This document shows positions 4,843 through 12,367 of a DNA stretch of 40,279 bases, in pieces. The translations under genes and the position numbers were made by a program. The notes beneath the pieces are model-generated. The model had not been told where the DNA came from. It saw nothing but the letters and a program-made list of their open reading frames with translations, and made no database searches. Position 1 is the stretch's first letter; every line of letters begins with the position of its first letter. The DNA is from a virus, in the IMG/VR virus record IMGVR_UViG_3300007725_000009, positions 1-40,279 of that record; one strand, written 5' to 3'.

Positions 4843-4860
4843 ATTTATCCGGAGGATATG

Positions 4861-5382
4861 ATGGAATCAAATTTTAACAAATGCCTCGATATCATACTAA
4901 AGCACGAAGGGGGATATGTCAACCATCCATCCGATCCTGGCGGTATGACTAATCTTGGCGTGACTAAACGTGTATATGAAGAGTGGGTCGGTCATGACGT
5001 TGATGAATCAGTAATGCGTTCATTGACTATTGATGATGTAGCACCAATCTATAAACGTAATTATTGGGATAAGGTGAAAGGTGATGAACTTCCTTCTGGG
5101 CTTGATCTTTGCGTGTTTGACTTTGGGGTCAACGCTGGCACTGGGCGTGCGGCTAAGTACCTCCAGTCAATTATCGGGGCAACAGCTGATGGCGCTATCG
5201 GTCCTAGGACTATTAAGCTTTTGGGCGATTATCTTGATAAGCATACTGTAGAAGATCTTGTTGAACATTACCAAGCGGATCGTCAGTCTTATTATGAACG
5301 CCTAAAACATTTTGAAACCTTCGGTCGTGGTTGGACTCGTCGGGTTAACGAAACAACTGAACTAGCATTAGGAATGATATGA
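4861..5382 (+). CDS. endolysin, GH108-type muramidase
   Basis: The product is about 173 residues. The N-terminal signature E-G-G-Y-V-N-x-P-x-D-P-G-G (residues 16-28) with Glu16 as catalytic acid is diagnostic of glycoside hydrolase family 108, and TNLGVTKRVY follows as expected. The C-terminal half (ADGAIGPRTI) matches the usual peptidoglycan-binding part. It cleaves the murein glycan backbone for host lysis; no holin lies beside it, though the EF-hand membrane protein at 8001-8267 is a candidate. I chose ATG 4861 because GGAGG at 4851-4855 is five bases upstream; ATG 4858 is too close. There is no signal peptide, so a holin is needed. The stop overlaps the next start (ATGA). Confidence 0.85.
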   Translation: MESNFNKCLDIILKHEGGYVNHPSDPGGMTNLGVTKRVYEEWVGHDVDESVMRSLTIDDVAPIYKRNYWDKVKGDELPSGLDLCVFDFGVNAGTGRAAKYLQSIIGATADGAIGPRTIKLLGDYLDKHTVEDLVEHYQADRQSYYERLKHFETFGRGWTRRVNETTELALGMI

Positions 5383-5942
5383 GGCACACTCTAGACTTTA
5401 TAATGGCAATTGAAAGGGCTCTTCCCGCTCGTGTGTGCGAATCCCTCATCAAAAAGTTTGAGAAATATTCAGAAGACCAAATCGATAGGGATGAGTCGTA
5501 TTACAAGTTCAAAGAGATAAACCTCCATGAACACGGTGGGTTTGAGGAAGAAATTGAAGTCATCAAGAATAGCGCTGAACATGTATTAAAACATTACAAG
5601 CACGAACTTGGTATAAAGTATTTTCCTAAGGAATTCGACCTAGAACAATTTCGTATGAAGAGGTACGACCCCAACGATGAAGACCAGTTTGACTGGCACG
5701 TTGACGTTGGCGACCGCGCTTCAGCAAAAAGGTTTATGGTGTGTTTGTTCTACTTGAACGATGTTGAGGAAGGCGGTGAAACCGCATTTGATTGGGACAA
5801 TGATGAAGAGAGGGCGGTTGTATCACTTGCCCGTCAAGGCAACGTTGTATTATTCCCGCCATTGTGGATGTACCCCCACAAAGGAACCAAACCTAAGTCT
5901 GGTCCGAAGTACATCCTTTCAACTTACGCACACTACTTATAA
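5379..5942 (+). CDS. 2-oxoglutarate/Fe(II)-dependent oxygenase (prolyl 4-hydroxylase type)
   Basis: The 187-residue product carries the complete iron-binding facial triad: His107 and Asp109 in DWHVDVG, and His167 in YPHKGT, with Lys177 (PKYIL) as the probable 2-oxoglutarate anchor. GGETAF and LFYLNDVEEGG are typical of the prolyl-4-hydroxylase-like subfamily common in marine T4-like phages. Its substrate is unknown; tail or baseplate proteins, or a host protein, are possible. It overlaps the endolysin stop by four bases and ends tail-to-tail with the minus-strand gene, overlapping it by six bases with no visible terminator between them. Confidence 0.85.
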   Translation: MRHTLDFIMAIERALPARVCESLIKKFEKYSEDQIDRDESYYKFKEINLHEHGGFEEEIEVIKNSAEHVLKHYKHELGIKYFPKEFDLEQFRMKRYDPNDEDQFDWHVDVGDRASAKRFMVCLFYLNDVEEGGETAFDWDNDEERAVVSLARQGNVVLFPPLWMYPHKGTKPKSGPKYILSTYAHYL

Positions 5943-8000
5943 TATGCCATTAGCAAACGTTGATTGTTCTCTGAAGTAATCATCGTTATCGTTTGATGGC
6001 GTAGTGGTCATCTGTATGGTGGGGGCGCTAACTGAAGAGTTAGAGATTGTGTCCCCACCTCTATTCATTAGTATTGCCCCGAGAATTCCCGTACCACTAA
6101 GGTCATTATTCTCTGCTTGGTTATCTCTCAAAGCACTATTCCCGCCAAGGTACTCCATCATAAGATCGTCAGCAGATTTGCCAATCATAGGCGATTCTAT
6201 CTTAGGAATGCCCATTCTATTTTCAGCTTCAATAGCAGCTTTGTAATCAGCTTGTGCCGCATCATTTGCTGCCGCAATCTTAGCTCTTACAGAATCTTCT
6301 TCTAAGCTATTTCTTGCCATAGATTGCTCAATCGCAGCCATCTTGTCAGCAATTGAAGAAGCATTAGGATCTTCATATGTAAATCCGTCAGCCCCCATCT
6401 TATAGCCTTTAGCTTCCATTTCAGCTTCGAATGCTTTGAGTTCAGCAGACTCTTGTTCAGCTTTCTGACGTAGTCTGTTTTGTTCATCAATGGCTTTTTG
6501 ATGTTTTTCTTGCTCTAGCCTAGCAGCTTCATTTTCAATAGCAATTTGCTCTAGTCGAGTAGCCTCAGCGGAATTCAAACGATCCTGTTCGGCAGCAGCT
6601 TTAGCCGCTTCGCGTTCAGCTTTCTTAGCGATACGAGTCTGTTCAGCGGCAGCGCGACGAGCTTCCTCAGCCTCAATCTCTTCATCAGTTAAGCCACCCA
6701 ACCAAGAAGGAGCTTTCTTACGGACATAGAAAATGACGTCATCGGCTAGTTGAGAAAAGTAATCAATAACATCGCTCATCATATCACTAATAGCACCAAC
6801 TGGGTCCATAGCATCAAGTTCAGCTGCCAATTTATCAAACCCAAACATATCGAGGAAGTACACACTGACTTCTTTGAGTAGGTTTATTGGCCAACCTAGA
6901 AAATATCCAGTAAACTTACTAAACAGTGATTTTAACGCCTCGCCGATAGAACCCGTTTCTTTGAATGTATCGTAAGCATCTTGAACCGATTTTACCAAAG
7001 CTCCGAGGGTCAATGCTAAAAGTGCGCCAATAGCTACGAATGGCGCCATAGCTACGATGGCTGGCGCAATAGTAGTTGTTACTATACCCATCAGCCCTGA
7101 GATCAAGCTAGTAATCCCTGCCAATAGCGATGCGCTTAAAGTGGTTATCCCAGCCCAAATAGCAGGTATAATCGTCCTGAATAGCGTAGCAGCCATTGAT
7201 TTGAATCCACCCCAAAGCGCTATAACGCCTGTGTACAGGGTAGTCGCTAGTGAAGCGACCGCACCCCAAAGTGCTGGCAAGATACGCATAAAGAAAAACT
7301 TGCCGATACTAAAAATCAATGACCCAAACTGGAATACCCTAAAACCAAGAGAACCGATGAATTTACCAACGTTGAGCAATAATGTTGAAACAAACGCAAA
7401 CTTAGATACCACCCACAACGCAGAAAGTGAAGTCAAAATTACATTATCTTTCATGAATTGCATTGCGGGCTCTAGATCGCCAGCCAACGCTTGGTTGATG
7501 CTATCGAAAGCGCCAGTAAAGAAATCTCTAATTTCCACGATAGCATCGATAACTGTCATTGGATCAAAGAAAAGTGTCAATAGACCCAAACCTAAAGCAG
7601 CCTTTGCGCCTTGGTCCAAAAGATTGGATATTCCTTTCTCTATGTTTTGAACGCCTTTGACTAATCCATCAAACCCTTTAGATATACCTTCGAAGAACTT
7701 GTTTTGCTCTCGCTTTTCTTCTTTGCTAGCAGGGTCGTTGTTTTCATTTTTAGGTTTCTCGAACTTATCGCCCAAATCTACGGTCATACCTGAGATAGCG
7801 GAAACTATCTCAGTTGTCTGATCGATGATCATTGTATTCAGCATCGAGAAGCTGTTACTCAAGACATTGGTTTGAGCCAATACTGCTTGCTTAACAGTCT
7901 TCAGCGAGTTGTCTTTACTGTTCCTGGTATAGCTGCCTTCTTTTCGAACACGTTCGATAAGTTCAGCCATTCCTGGCATATTAGTTGGATTGTTAGCCAT
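5937..8000 (-). CDS. probable tail tape-measure protein
   Basis: I infer tape measure from architecture and position rather than a named motif. The 687-residue product has a coiled N-terminal part, a long hydrophobic helical section (about residues 130-350, with several membrane-like segments such as LISGLMGIVTTTIAPAIVAM), and a charged Ala/Glu/Lys/Arg coiled coil (about 438-530). The low-complexity end is Asn/Ser/Thr-rich. Tape measures have this mix, and its length is near T4 gp29 (590 aa), consistent with a contractile tail of ordinary length. It is the last gene of the minus-strand operon, after a tail-tube-fold protein and the frameshifted gp26, which is the usual place. A membrane-associated structural protein is the alternative. 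Confidence 0.55.
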   Translation of the reverse strand: MANNPTNMPGMAELIERVRKEGSYTRNSKDNSLKTVKQAVLAQTNVLSNSFSMLNTMIIDQTTEIVSAISGMTVDLGDKFEKPKNENNDPASKEEKREQNKFFEGISKGFDGLVKGVQNIEKGISNLLDQGAKAALGLGLLTLFFDPMTVIDAIVEIRDFFTGAFDSINQALAGDLEPAMQFMKDNVILTSLSALWVVSKFAFVSTLLLNVGKFIGSLGFRVFQFGSLIFSIGKFFFMRILPALWGAVASLATTLYTGVIALWGGFKSMAATLFRTIIPAIWAGITTLSASLLAGITSLISGLMGIVTTTIAPAIVAMAPFVAIGALLALTLGALVKSVQDAYDTFKETGSIGEALKSLFSKFTGYFLGWPINLLKEVSVYFLDMFGFDKLAAELDAMDPVGAISDMMSDVIDYFSQLADDVIFYVRKKAPSWLGGLTDEEIEAEEARRAAAEQTRIAKKAEREAAKAAAEQDRLNSAEATRLEQIAIENEAARLEQEKHQKAIDEQNRLRQKAEQESAELKAFEAEMEAKGYKMGADGFTYEDPNASSIADKMAAIEQSMARNSLEEDSVRAKIAAANDAAQADYKAAIEAENRMGIPKIESPMIGKSADDLMMEYLGGNSALRDNQAENNDLSGTGILGAILMNRGGDTISNSSVSAPTIQMTTTPSNDNDDYFREQSTFANGIL

Positions 8001-8267
8001 TTACTTCTTTCCCATCCAAGCAGACACACCAAAGAATGCCGCTACAATACCACCCATAGTGATATAAAACATTGAAAATATATCGGAAAGCGCGTCAACC
8101 CTTTCTACAGGAACGATCGGCGACATAAGAATTCCGGTGAACACGACCATAGCTATCACGGATCCACTTGCCATCCGTCTCTTAGCCACAACCTTTCTTT
8201 CGTACATTTTAAATTCTTGTTCAGTCACTACACCATCACCATCTAAGTCAGGGTTAAAGTTTTCCAC
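8001..8267 (-). CDS. small membrane protein with N-terminal EF-hand
   Basis: The 88-residue product starts at GTG 8267, chosen because AGG lies upstream and the reading begins directly with a calcium loop. The loop is DLDGDGVVTEQEF, with Asp7, Asp9, Asp11, Gly12, Val14 and Glu18 at canonical EF-hand positions. Two transmembrane segments follow: about residues 33-52 (GSVIAMVVFTGILM) and 66-84 (FYITMGGIVAAFFGVSAW), ending in MGKK. A basic linker (KVVAKRRM) joins them. Size and two-helix topology recall class II holins, but a tail-tip or injection role fits equally well because it sits between the gp26 frameshift product and the tape-measure-like gene. The stop is directly followed by the next ATG (TAAATG). 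Confidence 0.6.
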   Translation of the reverse strand: MENFNPDLDGDGVVTEQEFKMYERKVVAKRRMASGSVIAMVVFTGILMSPIVPVERVDALSDIFSMFYITMGGIVAAFFGVSAWMGKK

Positions 8268-8272
8268 TTCGC

Positions 8273-8467
8273 TTACCTTTTTTGTTGCTGTTTAATTCGC
8301 TCGTTTTCTTCTTTTATATGTTCAGTCAACAGAGCGACATAAATCTGCCTTTCCCACGGTATCATTCCTTCAATTTCATCAAGCGAATACTTGTGGAATT
8401 GCATCATTGCGAAGTTTGTTTTATAGTAGTTTTCTATGGACTCGTGGGCAAGGCCAATTAGAAAAAA
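8273..8467 (-). CDS. -1 frameshift extension of gp26 (62 extra residues)
   Basis: In the -1 frame relative to gp26 an ORF is open from the slippery site to TAA at 8273-8275. It adds 62 residues after the slip, including IENYYKTNFAMMQFHKYSL and MIPWERQIYVALL. A stop lies just 5' of the slippery site in this frame. No ATG, GTG or TTG occurs until ATG-ATG 19 codons in, which lacks a ribosome-binding site and would cut off the ENYYKTNF part. I recall similar 'NYY...M..H.YSL.ELE.MIPWER.IYV.LL' sequences as small gp51-like proteins in marine T4-like phages. The likely product is a gp26-extension fusion of about 296 residues. Confidence 0.6.
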   Translation of the reverse strand, partial: FFLIGLAHESIENYYKTNFAMMQFHKYSLDEIEGMIPWERQIYVALLTEHIKEENERIKQQQKR

Positions 8468-9162
8468 TTATTCAGCCCCTCTACCGAAATGTCATTATCA
8501 TGTCCACACTTCTCGCACTTAAAGTCGTGCTTAATAGCAACAGTCGGTAGATCTTGGAACATCTCTACAATCTGTTGGAAGCTTCTGGTCGATAGGGACT
8601 CAACGAATTCTACTAGTTCTTTTTGCGTTTGTTCTTCGGCAGGGTAAACATCGTCCGCATCATAGATAGATTCAATACAATTGGCAATAACCAGAATTGA
8701 TCCTTCTGCTGATTCAGGGTTTACCTTACCTAAAGCATCCGCAATGTTGAATCGTGGGTAGCGTAAAACGATACCAACTTCATCAGTAACTTTAATGCGC
8801 ATAGACTTTTCTAGATCGCCTTTAATCTGCGCATCTTCTAGGTTGATAACTGCGTCATTCATGTGACCACATTCAGAACAACCTAATTTAATCTCTGAAG
8901 TTTCGCCGACCGACTTAGCTCGAATCTGTAGGAATACGTATTCAAAGTCGAACATAGTCAAATCGTTCGGATTAACTTTATTGAAAGTACAAGCTGAAAT
9001 CAGGTCTCGAGTTGCCCGAATCATTTGTTTCTGATCGTCAGACTCTCGAGCCAATAGTAGAACTTTCTGCTCCTTAACTTCAAATGGTCGAAACTCAATT
9101 TCTTCTTTCGTTGAAGGAATAGTTAATACATATCTTGGGGCATTTAACTTAGGTAAAGCCAT
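8458..9162 (-). CDS. 26: baseplate hub/tail assembly protein, gp26-like
   Basis: The 234-residue product matches the T4 gp26 family (PF12322, T4 base plate protein): the opening LPKLNAPRYVLTIPS, an EIEFRPFEVKEQKVLL segment, and a four-cysteine zinc site formed by two distant CxxC pairs (Cys95/Cys98 in GCSECGH and Cys216/Cys219 in KCEKCGH). In T4, gp26 is assigned to the central baseplate hub. Here its end carries a slippery site leading to a -1 extension, and a tape-measure-like gene follows. Together these suggest it works as a tail assembly chaperone pair, short and long forms, as lambda G and GT do. It starts 21 bases after the tube-fold gene. Confidence 0.75.
   Translation of the reverse strand: MALPKLNAPRYVLTIPSTKEEIEFRPFEVKEQKVLLLARESDDQKQMIRATRDLISACTFNKVNPNDLTMFDFEYVFLQIRAKSVGETSEIKLGCSECGHMNDAVINLEDAQIKGDLEKSMRIKVTDEVGIVLRYPRFNIADALGKVNPESAEGSILVIANCIESIYDADDVYPAEEQTQKELVEFVESLSTRSFQQIVEMFQDLPTVAIKHDFKCEKCGHDNDISVEGLNNFF
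8461..8467 (-). promoter_or_regulatory. slippery heptamer T-TTT-TTC for -1 frameshift
   Basis: Read on the minus strand, the last sense codons of gp26 are TTT TTC preceded by T, giving U UUU UUC, a canonical X XXY YYZ slip site, directly followed by the TAA stop. Slipping back one base bypasses the stop and enters the downstream open frame. I see no strong stimulatory hairpin within the next 30 bases. Confidence 0.65.
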
Positions 9163-9183
9163 TCATATCACCTCATGGTAGTT

Positions 9184-9726
9184 TCACTTCCCTTCGTATA
9201 GGGAAACATATTTGTCATATTTGAAAGTAACAGTCAATCTAGCAAATTCGTTTTCTGACGCATTACTTAGTTCTGTATCTGAAATTGTGGCAGGGTATGC
9301 GTTTTCCAACCTCATACCGTATTTATAGTTCCCTTCTGCGTCTAGCATATCGATGTAGACGTCGGATACATATTCTTCTTTGTAGTTTAAGCGGTATGTC
9401 TCAGGGTCGCCAATGGCACGTTGCCAAGCATCAAATACCTTTCGGGCGTATGAGTCGTTGGTGACTAAAAAGGTAGCACTAACGTCACCGTCTATAAACG
9501 TATATGGTTGAGCTTTTTGGAAACCGCCTGCCTCGTACTCAAACGTCGAATAGTTCCTGCCTGGGAGCGTAACCGATTCGCATAAAAACCTTAGATCCCT
9601 AGTGTTTTCACCACCAAGGTAAGAGTTGGCCAATGGCTTGAGCGCAAAACTCAATTGAAACCTATTTGACCGAGCGACACCATCGCGTCTGTTTATGACT
9701 GTTATAAGGTTATCTATTGAAGCCAT
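9184..9726 (-). CDS. tail-tube-fold protein, gp19 family (possibly gp54-like tube initiator)
   Basis: The 180-residue product has the T4 gp19 tail-tube pattern: R-S-N-R-F-Q-L near the start, the strand C-E-S-V-T-L-P-G-R, then G-D-V-S-A-T-F with D-P-E-T-Y, and a Y-P-A-T-I-S-D-T-E-L-S end with a final hydrophobic beta strand. Because it sits in a baseplate/hub operon, it may be the baseplate tube initiator (gp54 role) rather than the main tube protein; the major tube gene may lie outside the window. Its ATG overlaps the stop of the preceding gene (TAATG). A TATAAATA on the same strand within this gene (9320-9327) may help express gp26. Confidence 0.7.
   Translation of the reverse strand: MASIDNLITVINRRDGVARSNRFQLSFALKPLANSYLGGENTRDLRFLCESVTLPGRNYSTFEYEAGGFQKAQPYTFIDGDVSATFLVTNDSYARKVFDAWQRAIGDPETYRLNYKEEYVSDVYIDMLDAEGNYKYGMRLENAYPATISDTELSNASENEFARLTVTFKYDKYVSLYEGK
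9320..9327 (-). promoter_or_regulatory. internal T4-type late promoter motif (minus strand)
   Basis: TATAAATA is read on the minus strand inside the tube-fold gene, about 160 bases before the gp26 start. It may be a secondary late promoter or a chance codon match. Confidence 0.3.
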
Positions 9727-10310
9727 TAGATTTTCTTCCTAGAATCTGCCCATACGGTTCGAGTAGATTTTGTGAAGTGCTCTGTTGGCAAAAACACGGC
9801 AATCTCCCACTCAGGCGGTTCAACTAAAACGATAGACGAATCGACTTGAGACGTCAGGTAATGTTTAAAACAAGGTTTATATGCGCTCAATTTGTTAACC
9901 GACTGCAGTATCTGGTAATTCAATTTGAACTTTGTGGATTCGTCATACCGTTTGTTGTTAGTCGTTTCCAACAGTCTATCAAATAAAGTCGCACGGAGCT
10001 TGATCGGTAGATAGTGAAGGTTCAAACCATAGAACCCACCTGGAGCTGGACCAACCATAATAGTCAACGGAAACATATCGTAATACGGCAAAGTCTTACG
10101 GTGCTTGGCATCGTAGAAAAACATATACATGTTTCCTATACCGAACCGCTGACGCTTCTTCAATGCTTCGTCTTTCAATAATGACTGACGGTTGATGTTC
10201 TTCATGTCTTTGAGGCGGTTTTGAAACCAATCCCTTGATTGCGCTGTGCGTGGGGCGATACCCTTACGGAACGCTTCATACTCTACTTTTTGGAAAATTG
10301 AATCAGCCAT
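9726..10310 (-). CDS. DNA end protector, gp2-like (tentative)
   Basis: The 194-residue product contains N-M-Y-M-F-F-Y-D-A-K, LPYYDMFPLTIM, GGFYGLNLHYLP and EWEIAVFLPTEHF, a pattern I associate with the protein annotated as DNA end protector (gp2) in cyanophages and related viruses. In T4, gp2 joins the packaged head before tail attachment and protects DNA ends from RecBCD. Adjacency to gp4, as in T4 (genes 3-2-4-53), supports this; the name rests on memory of the family rather than a catalytic motif. A TATAAATA on its strand at 10334-10341 lies 24 bases upstream of the ATG. Confidence 0.5.
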   Translation of the reverse strand: MADSIFQKVEYEAFRKGIAPRTAQSRDWFQNRLKDMKNINRQSLLKDEALKKRQRFGIGNMYMFFYDAKHRKTLPYYDMFPLTIMVGPAPGGFYGLNLHYLPIKLRATLFDRLLETTNNKRYDESTKFKLNYQILQSVNKLSAYKPCFKHYLTSQVDSSIVLVEPPEWEIAVFLPTEHFTKSTRTVWADSRKKI

Positions 10311-10333
10311 ACAATACCTTAATTTCTTTTATA

Positions 10334-10341
10334 TATTTATA
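10334..10341 (-). promoter_or_regulatory. T4-type late promoter for the gp2-to-tape-measure operon
   Basis: This is an exact TATAAATA on the minus strand, 24 bases upstream of the ATG at 10310 and directly after the gp4 stop. Its location between genes and its distance are ideal for a late transcript reading towards 5937. Confidence 0.7.
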
Positions 10342-10788
10342 CTACAGAATTTTAATTCCTAATGACTTCAACGTTTTTTCTGTCCATACGTAGAACTCTG
10401 CCCCATTATCTGCCGCGAATTCTCTCGCTGCCTTCCACTTGGATTGGTTCTTGACATAGGTTAGTTGTTCAGTGAGATAGCGTTTGGTCCTACGCTTTGG
10501 CGTCTTAGGTGGCATAGTCTCTTTGTCAGGTTTTATCTCTATCAAGTAAACTTTACCAGCCGTTGTTTTGAAGTATATGTCTATGAAATAACGGTGTCGC
10601 TTGCCATCAGTAGAACATATATATGGTATCACTATTTCTTCAGCAGCCCATTCTTTCACGTCTGGGTTGTCTTCGAGATACTTAAAGACTGCCCTCTCCC
10701 AGCTACTTCTGTAGACTACCTTATTTGGGTCGCCCTTGTACTTCTCGGGCTTCTTAAGTTTGTACGTACCTTTGTAATATTGTCCCAT
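10342..10788 (-). CDS. 4: head completion nuclease, gp4-like
   Basis: The 148-residue product matches the T4 gp4 head-completion family with a restriction-endonuclease-like fold: Y-R-S-S-W-E (Glu31), RYFIDIYF (Asp70) and the E-x-K core LIEIKPD (Glu84, Lys86). The residues E, D, E-x-K are all present, so it should be an active nuclease that finishes packaged heads before tail joining. It is the first gene of the minus-strand cluster and diverges from gp48; the 65 bases between them hold late-promoter motifs for both directions. Confidence 0.85.
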   Translation of the reverse strand: MGQYYKGTYKLKKPEKYKGDPNKVVYRSSWERAVFKYLEDNPDVKEWAAEEIVIPYICSTDGKRHRYFIDIYFKTTAGKVYLIEIKPDKETMPPKTPKRRTKRYLTEQLTYVKNQSKWKAAREFAADNGAEFYVWTEKTLKSLGIKIL

Positions 10789-10806
10789 AACGAATCCTTT
10801 ATTCTA

Positions 10807-10814
10807 TATTTATC
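10807..10814 (-). promoter_or_regulatory. late-promoter-like motif before gp4
   Basis: On the minus strand this reads GATAAATA, one base from the T4 late consensus, about 19 bases upstream of the gp4 ATG at 10788. It is almost back-to-back with the plus-strand motif at 10817-10824. Confidence 0.45.
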
Positions 10815-10816
10815 CT

Positions 10817-10824
10817 TATAAATA
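10817..10824 (+). promoter_or_regulatory. T4-type late promoter for the baseplate operon
   Basis: An exact TATAAATA sits 29 bases before the gp48 start in the divergent intergenic region. It is the likely main late promoter for gp48, gp53, gp27, gp5 and the PAAR gene. Confidence 0.7.
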
Positions 10825-10853
10825 AACAAAAGAACATTCAACGGATTCATAAA

Positions 10854-11597
10854 ATGTCAATTCTAAAATATCCGCTCAACCTTAGCGACTCTGCTGACCG
10901 AGTACAGATACTGGGCTTTGACCCAACAACAGGCGAGAATCAGTGGATTCACTTATACTGCCCCAACAACCTACAAGTTGGAGACGGTGCTTCTTACGGT
11001 AACTTCGACCTCGGCGTACTCGGCGACGGAGTCGGGGAAGCGCTGTTGACCCAAGATTCTAAAGCTTTAGAGAATACATTAAGAACCAAATTTGGTTCCG
11101 GTTCAAGTATGGACGCGGCAGTTCTTTCTAAGTCTTTCAGTAACTTTGGACTTGGTTCGAGCACAGTAGATAGAGCGCGAGACATGTACTTGTATGATCA
11201 AAAAAGGGCAATTAACCCTAACACCGTTCTACAGTACACCAACTCAGAGCTACGTTCGTTCTCCTTTGAGTTTAAAATGGTAGCCACTTCTTCAGACGAA
11301 GCCAAAGCAATAAAGAAAATTGTTGATTCTTTTAGGATAAACATGTATGCCGAAAAAGAAAATTTGACATTAAAATACCCTTGGCTTTGGGTTATTATGT
11401 TCTACAGTAACGGAGCACCAAATCCTTACTTGCCTATGATTTATGAATGTTATCTTTCCACGATGAATACAGTTTACAACGCAAGCGGTAATATGACCCA
11501 CTATGATGGTGCGCCTACCGAAGTTTCATGTCAGCTTACTTTCCGTGAGTCTAAGGCATTGAGTCGTGATGAAATTAGAACTTTGTCTGGAGTATAA
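10854..11597 (+). CDS. 48: baseplate tail-tube cap, gp48-like
   Basis: The 247-residue product opens MSILKYPLNLS and contains the gp48 signature N-P-N-T-V-L-Q-Y-T-N-S-E-L-R-S-F-x-F-x-F-K-M-V-A near residues 122-145, then the P-W-L-W-V-I-M-F segment. T4 gp48 (364 aa) caps the hub and starts the tail tube; it shares the tube fold. The protein is shorter than in T4, as in marine relatives. It is the first gene of the plus-strand baseplate block, driven by the late promoter at 10817-10824, and gp53 begins two bases after its stop. Confidence 0.75.
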   Translation: MSILKYPLNLSDSADRVQILGFDPTTGENQWIHLYCPNNLQVGDGASYGNFDLGVLGDGVGEALLTQDSKALENTLRTKFGSGSSMDAAVLSKSFSNFGLGSSTVDRARDMYLYDQKRAINPNTVLQYTNSELRSFSFEFKMVATSSDEAKAIKKIVDSFRINMYAEKENLTLKYPWLWVIMFYSNGAPNPYLPMIYECYLSTMNTVYNASGNMTHYDGAPTEVSCQLTFRESKALSRDEIRTLSGV

Positions 11598-11599
11598 CG

Positions 11600-12367
11600 A
11601 TGTCTTTTTTCAATAAATTTCCAACTACAGAGTACGACATCTTTGGGCGCAACCTGAAGAGCAAGATTCCGGACATATTCAAACAAGTCAGGATTGTTGA
11701 TAAAAGATTTGATTCTATAACGCCATATCGTTTGTTAGAAATAGCGGATCAGCGCCCAGACCAACTCTCGTATGAACTTTACGGCACCACCGATTTTCAT
11801 TGGACTTTCTTTATAATTAACAACCACTTGAAATATGGTCACACAGATTGGCCAATGACGGATAAACAATTTGAAGAGTATGTTAGCGAAAAGTATCAAG
11901 GGTATGCTATAACAGGACATCGCACTGTCGAAGATGATATGAACCTAAACTCAGTACAAGGTTTCTTTGCCATAGGTTCTACTTTAAGTTATGATAATGC
12001 TGGTACGATAACGCCAAATGCTATTGTTACTGCGCGCAACGCAAAAGTGAATCAGATAGCGTTTAAATACACCGGAAATCACGTATTCACGCAAACGGAA
12101 AACATTTATGGTCCGAACACAACTTTCTTCGGTAATCCTGAAGGGACTGGGTTCACGATCCGCCCTTACGCTGAATCGGTTCACCACTATGAAGACGAAG
12201 ATGGTAATTTAATCAGCAACTTTGAAAACTACCGTTTGCCTCTGCGAGAAATTTCTTATTATGATTATGAAAAAAGAATGAATGATGAAAGAAGATCTAT
12301 TCGGGTTCTGAAGCGAGAGTACATAGAAGACTTCTCTATTGAATTCAGGAAGGCTGTAAATGCTTGA
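11600..12367 (+). CDS. 53: baseplate wedge protein, gp53-like
   Basis: The 255-residue product matches the Phage_gp53 family: start F-F-N-K-F-P-x-T-x-Y-D, the central RPDQLSYELYGTTDFHWTFF-type stretch where the LysM-like core lies, and the end YDYEKRMNDERRSIRVLK. T4 gp53 (196 aa) clamps the gp6-gp7-gp8 wedges around the hub during baseplate assembly. About 60 extra residues fall in the middle (residues 110-190). The stop overlaps the next gene by eight bases. Confidence 0.8.
   Translation: MSFFNKFPTTEYDIFGRNLKSKIPDIFKQVRIVDKRFDSITPYRLLEIADQRPDQLSYELYGTTDFHWTFFIINNHLKYGHTDWPMTDKQFEEYVSEKYQGYAITGHRTVEDDMNLNSVQGFFAIGSTLSYDNAGTITPNAIVTARNAKVNQIAFKYTGNHVFTQTENIYGPNTTFFGNPEGTGFTIRPYAESVHHYEDEDGNLISNFENYRLPLREISYYDYEKRMNDERRSIRVLKREYIEDFSIEFRKAVNA

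Noticed and set aside
4834-4860. GTG start at 4834 for the endolysin
   Set aside because: The GTG lies in the loop of the gene 32 terminator and has no suitable ribosome-binding site; ATG 4861 has GGAGG at good spacing and begins the family alignment.
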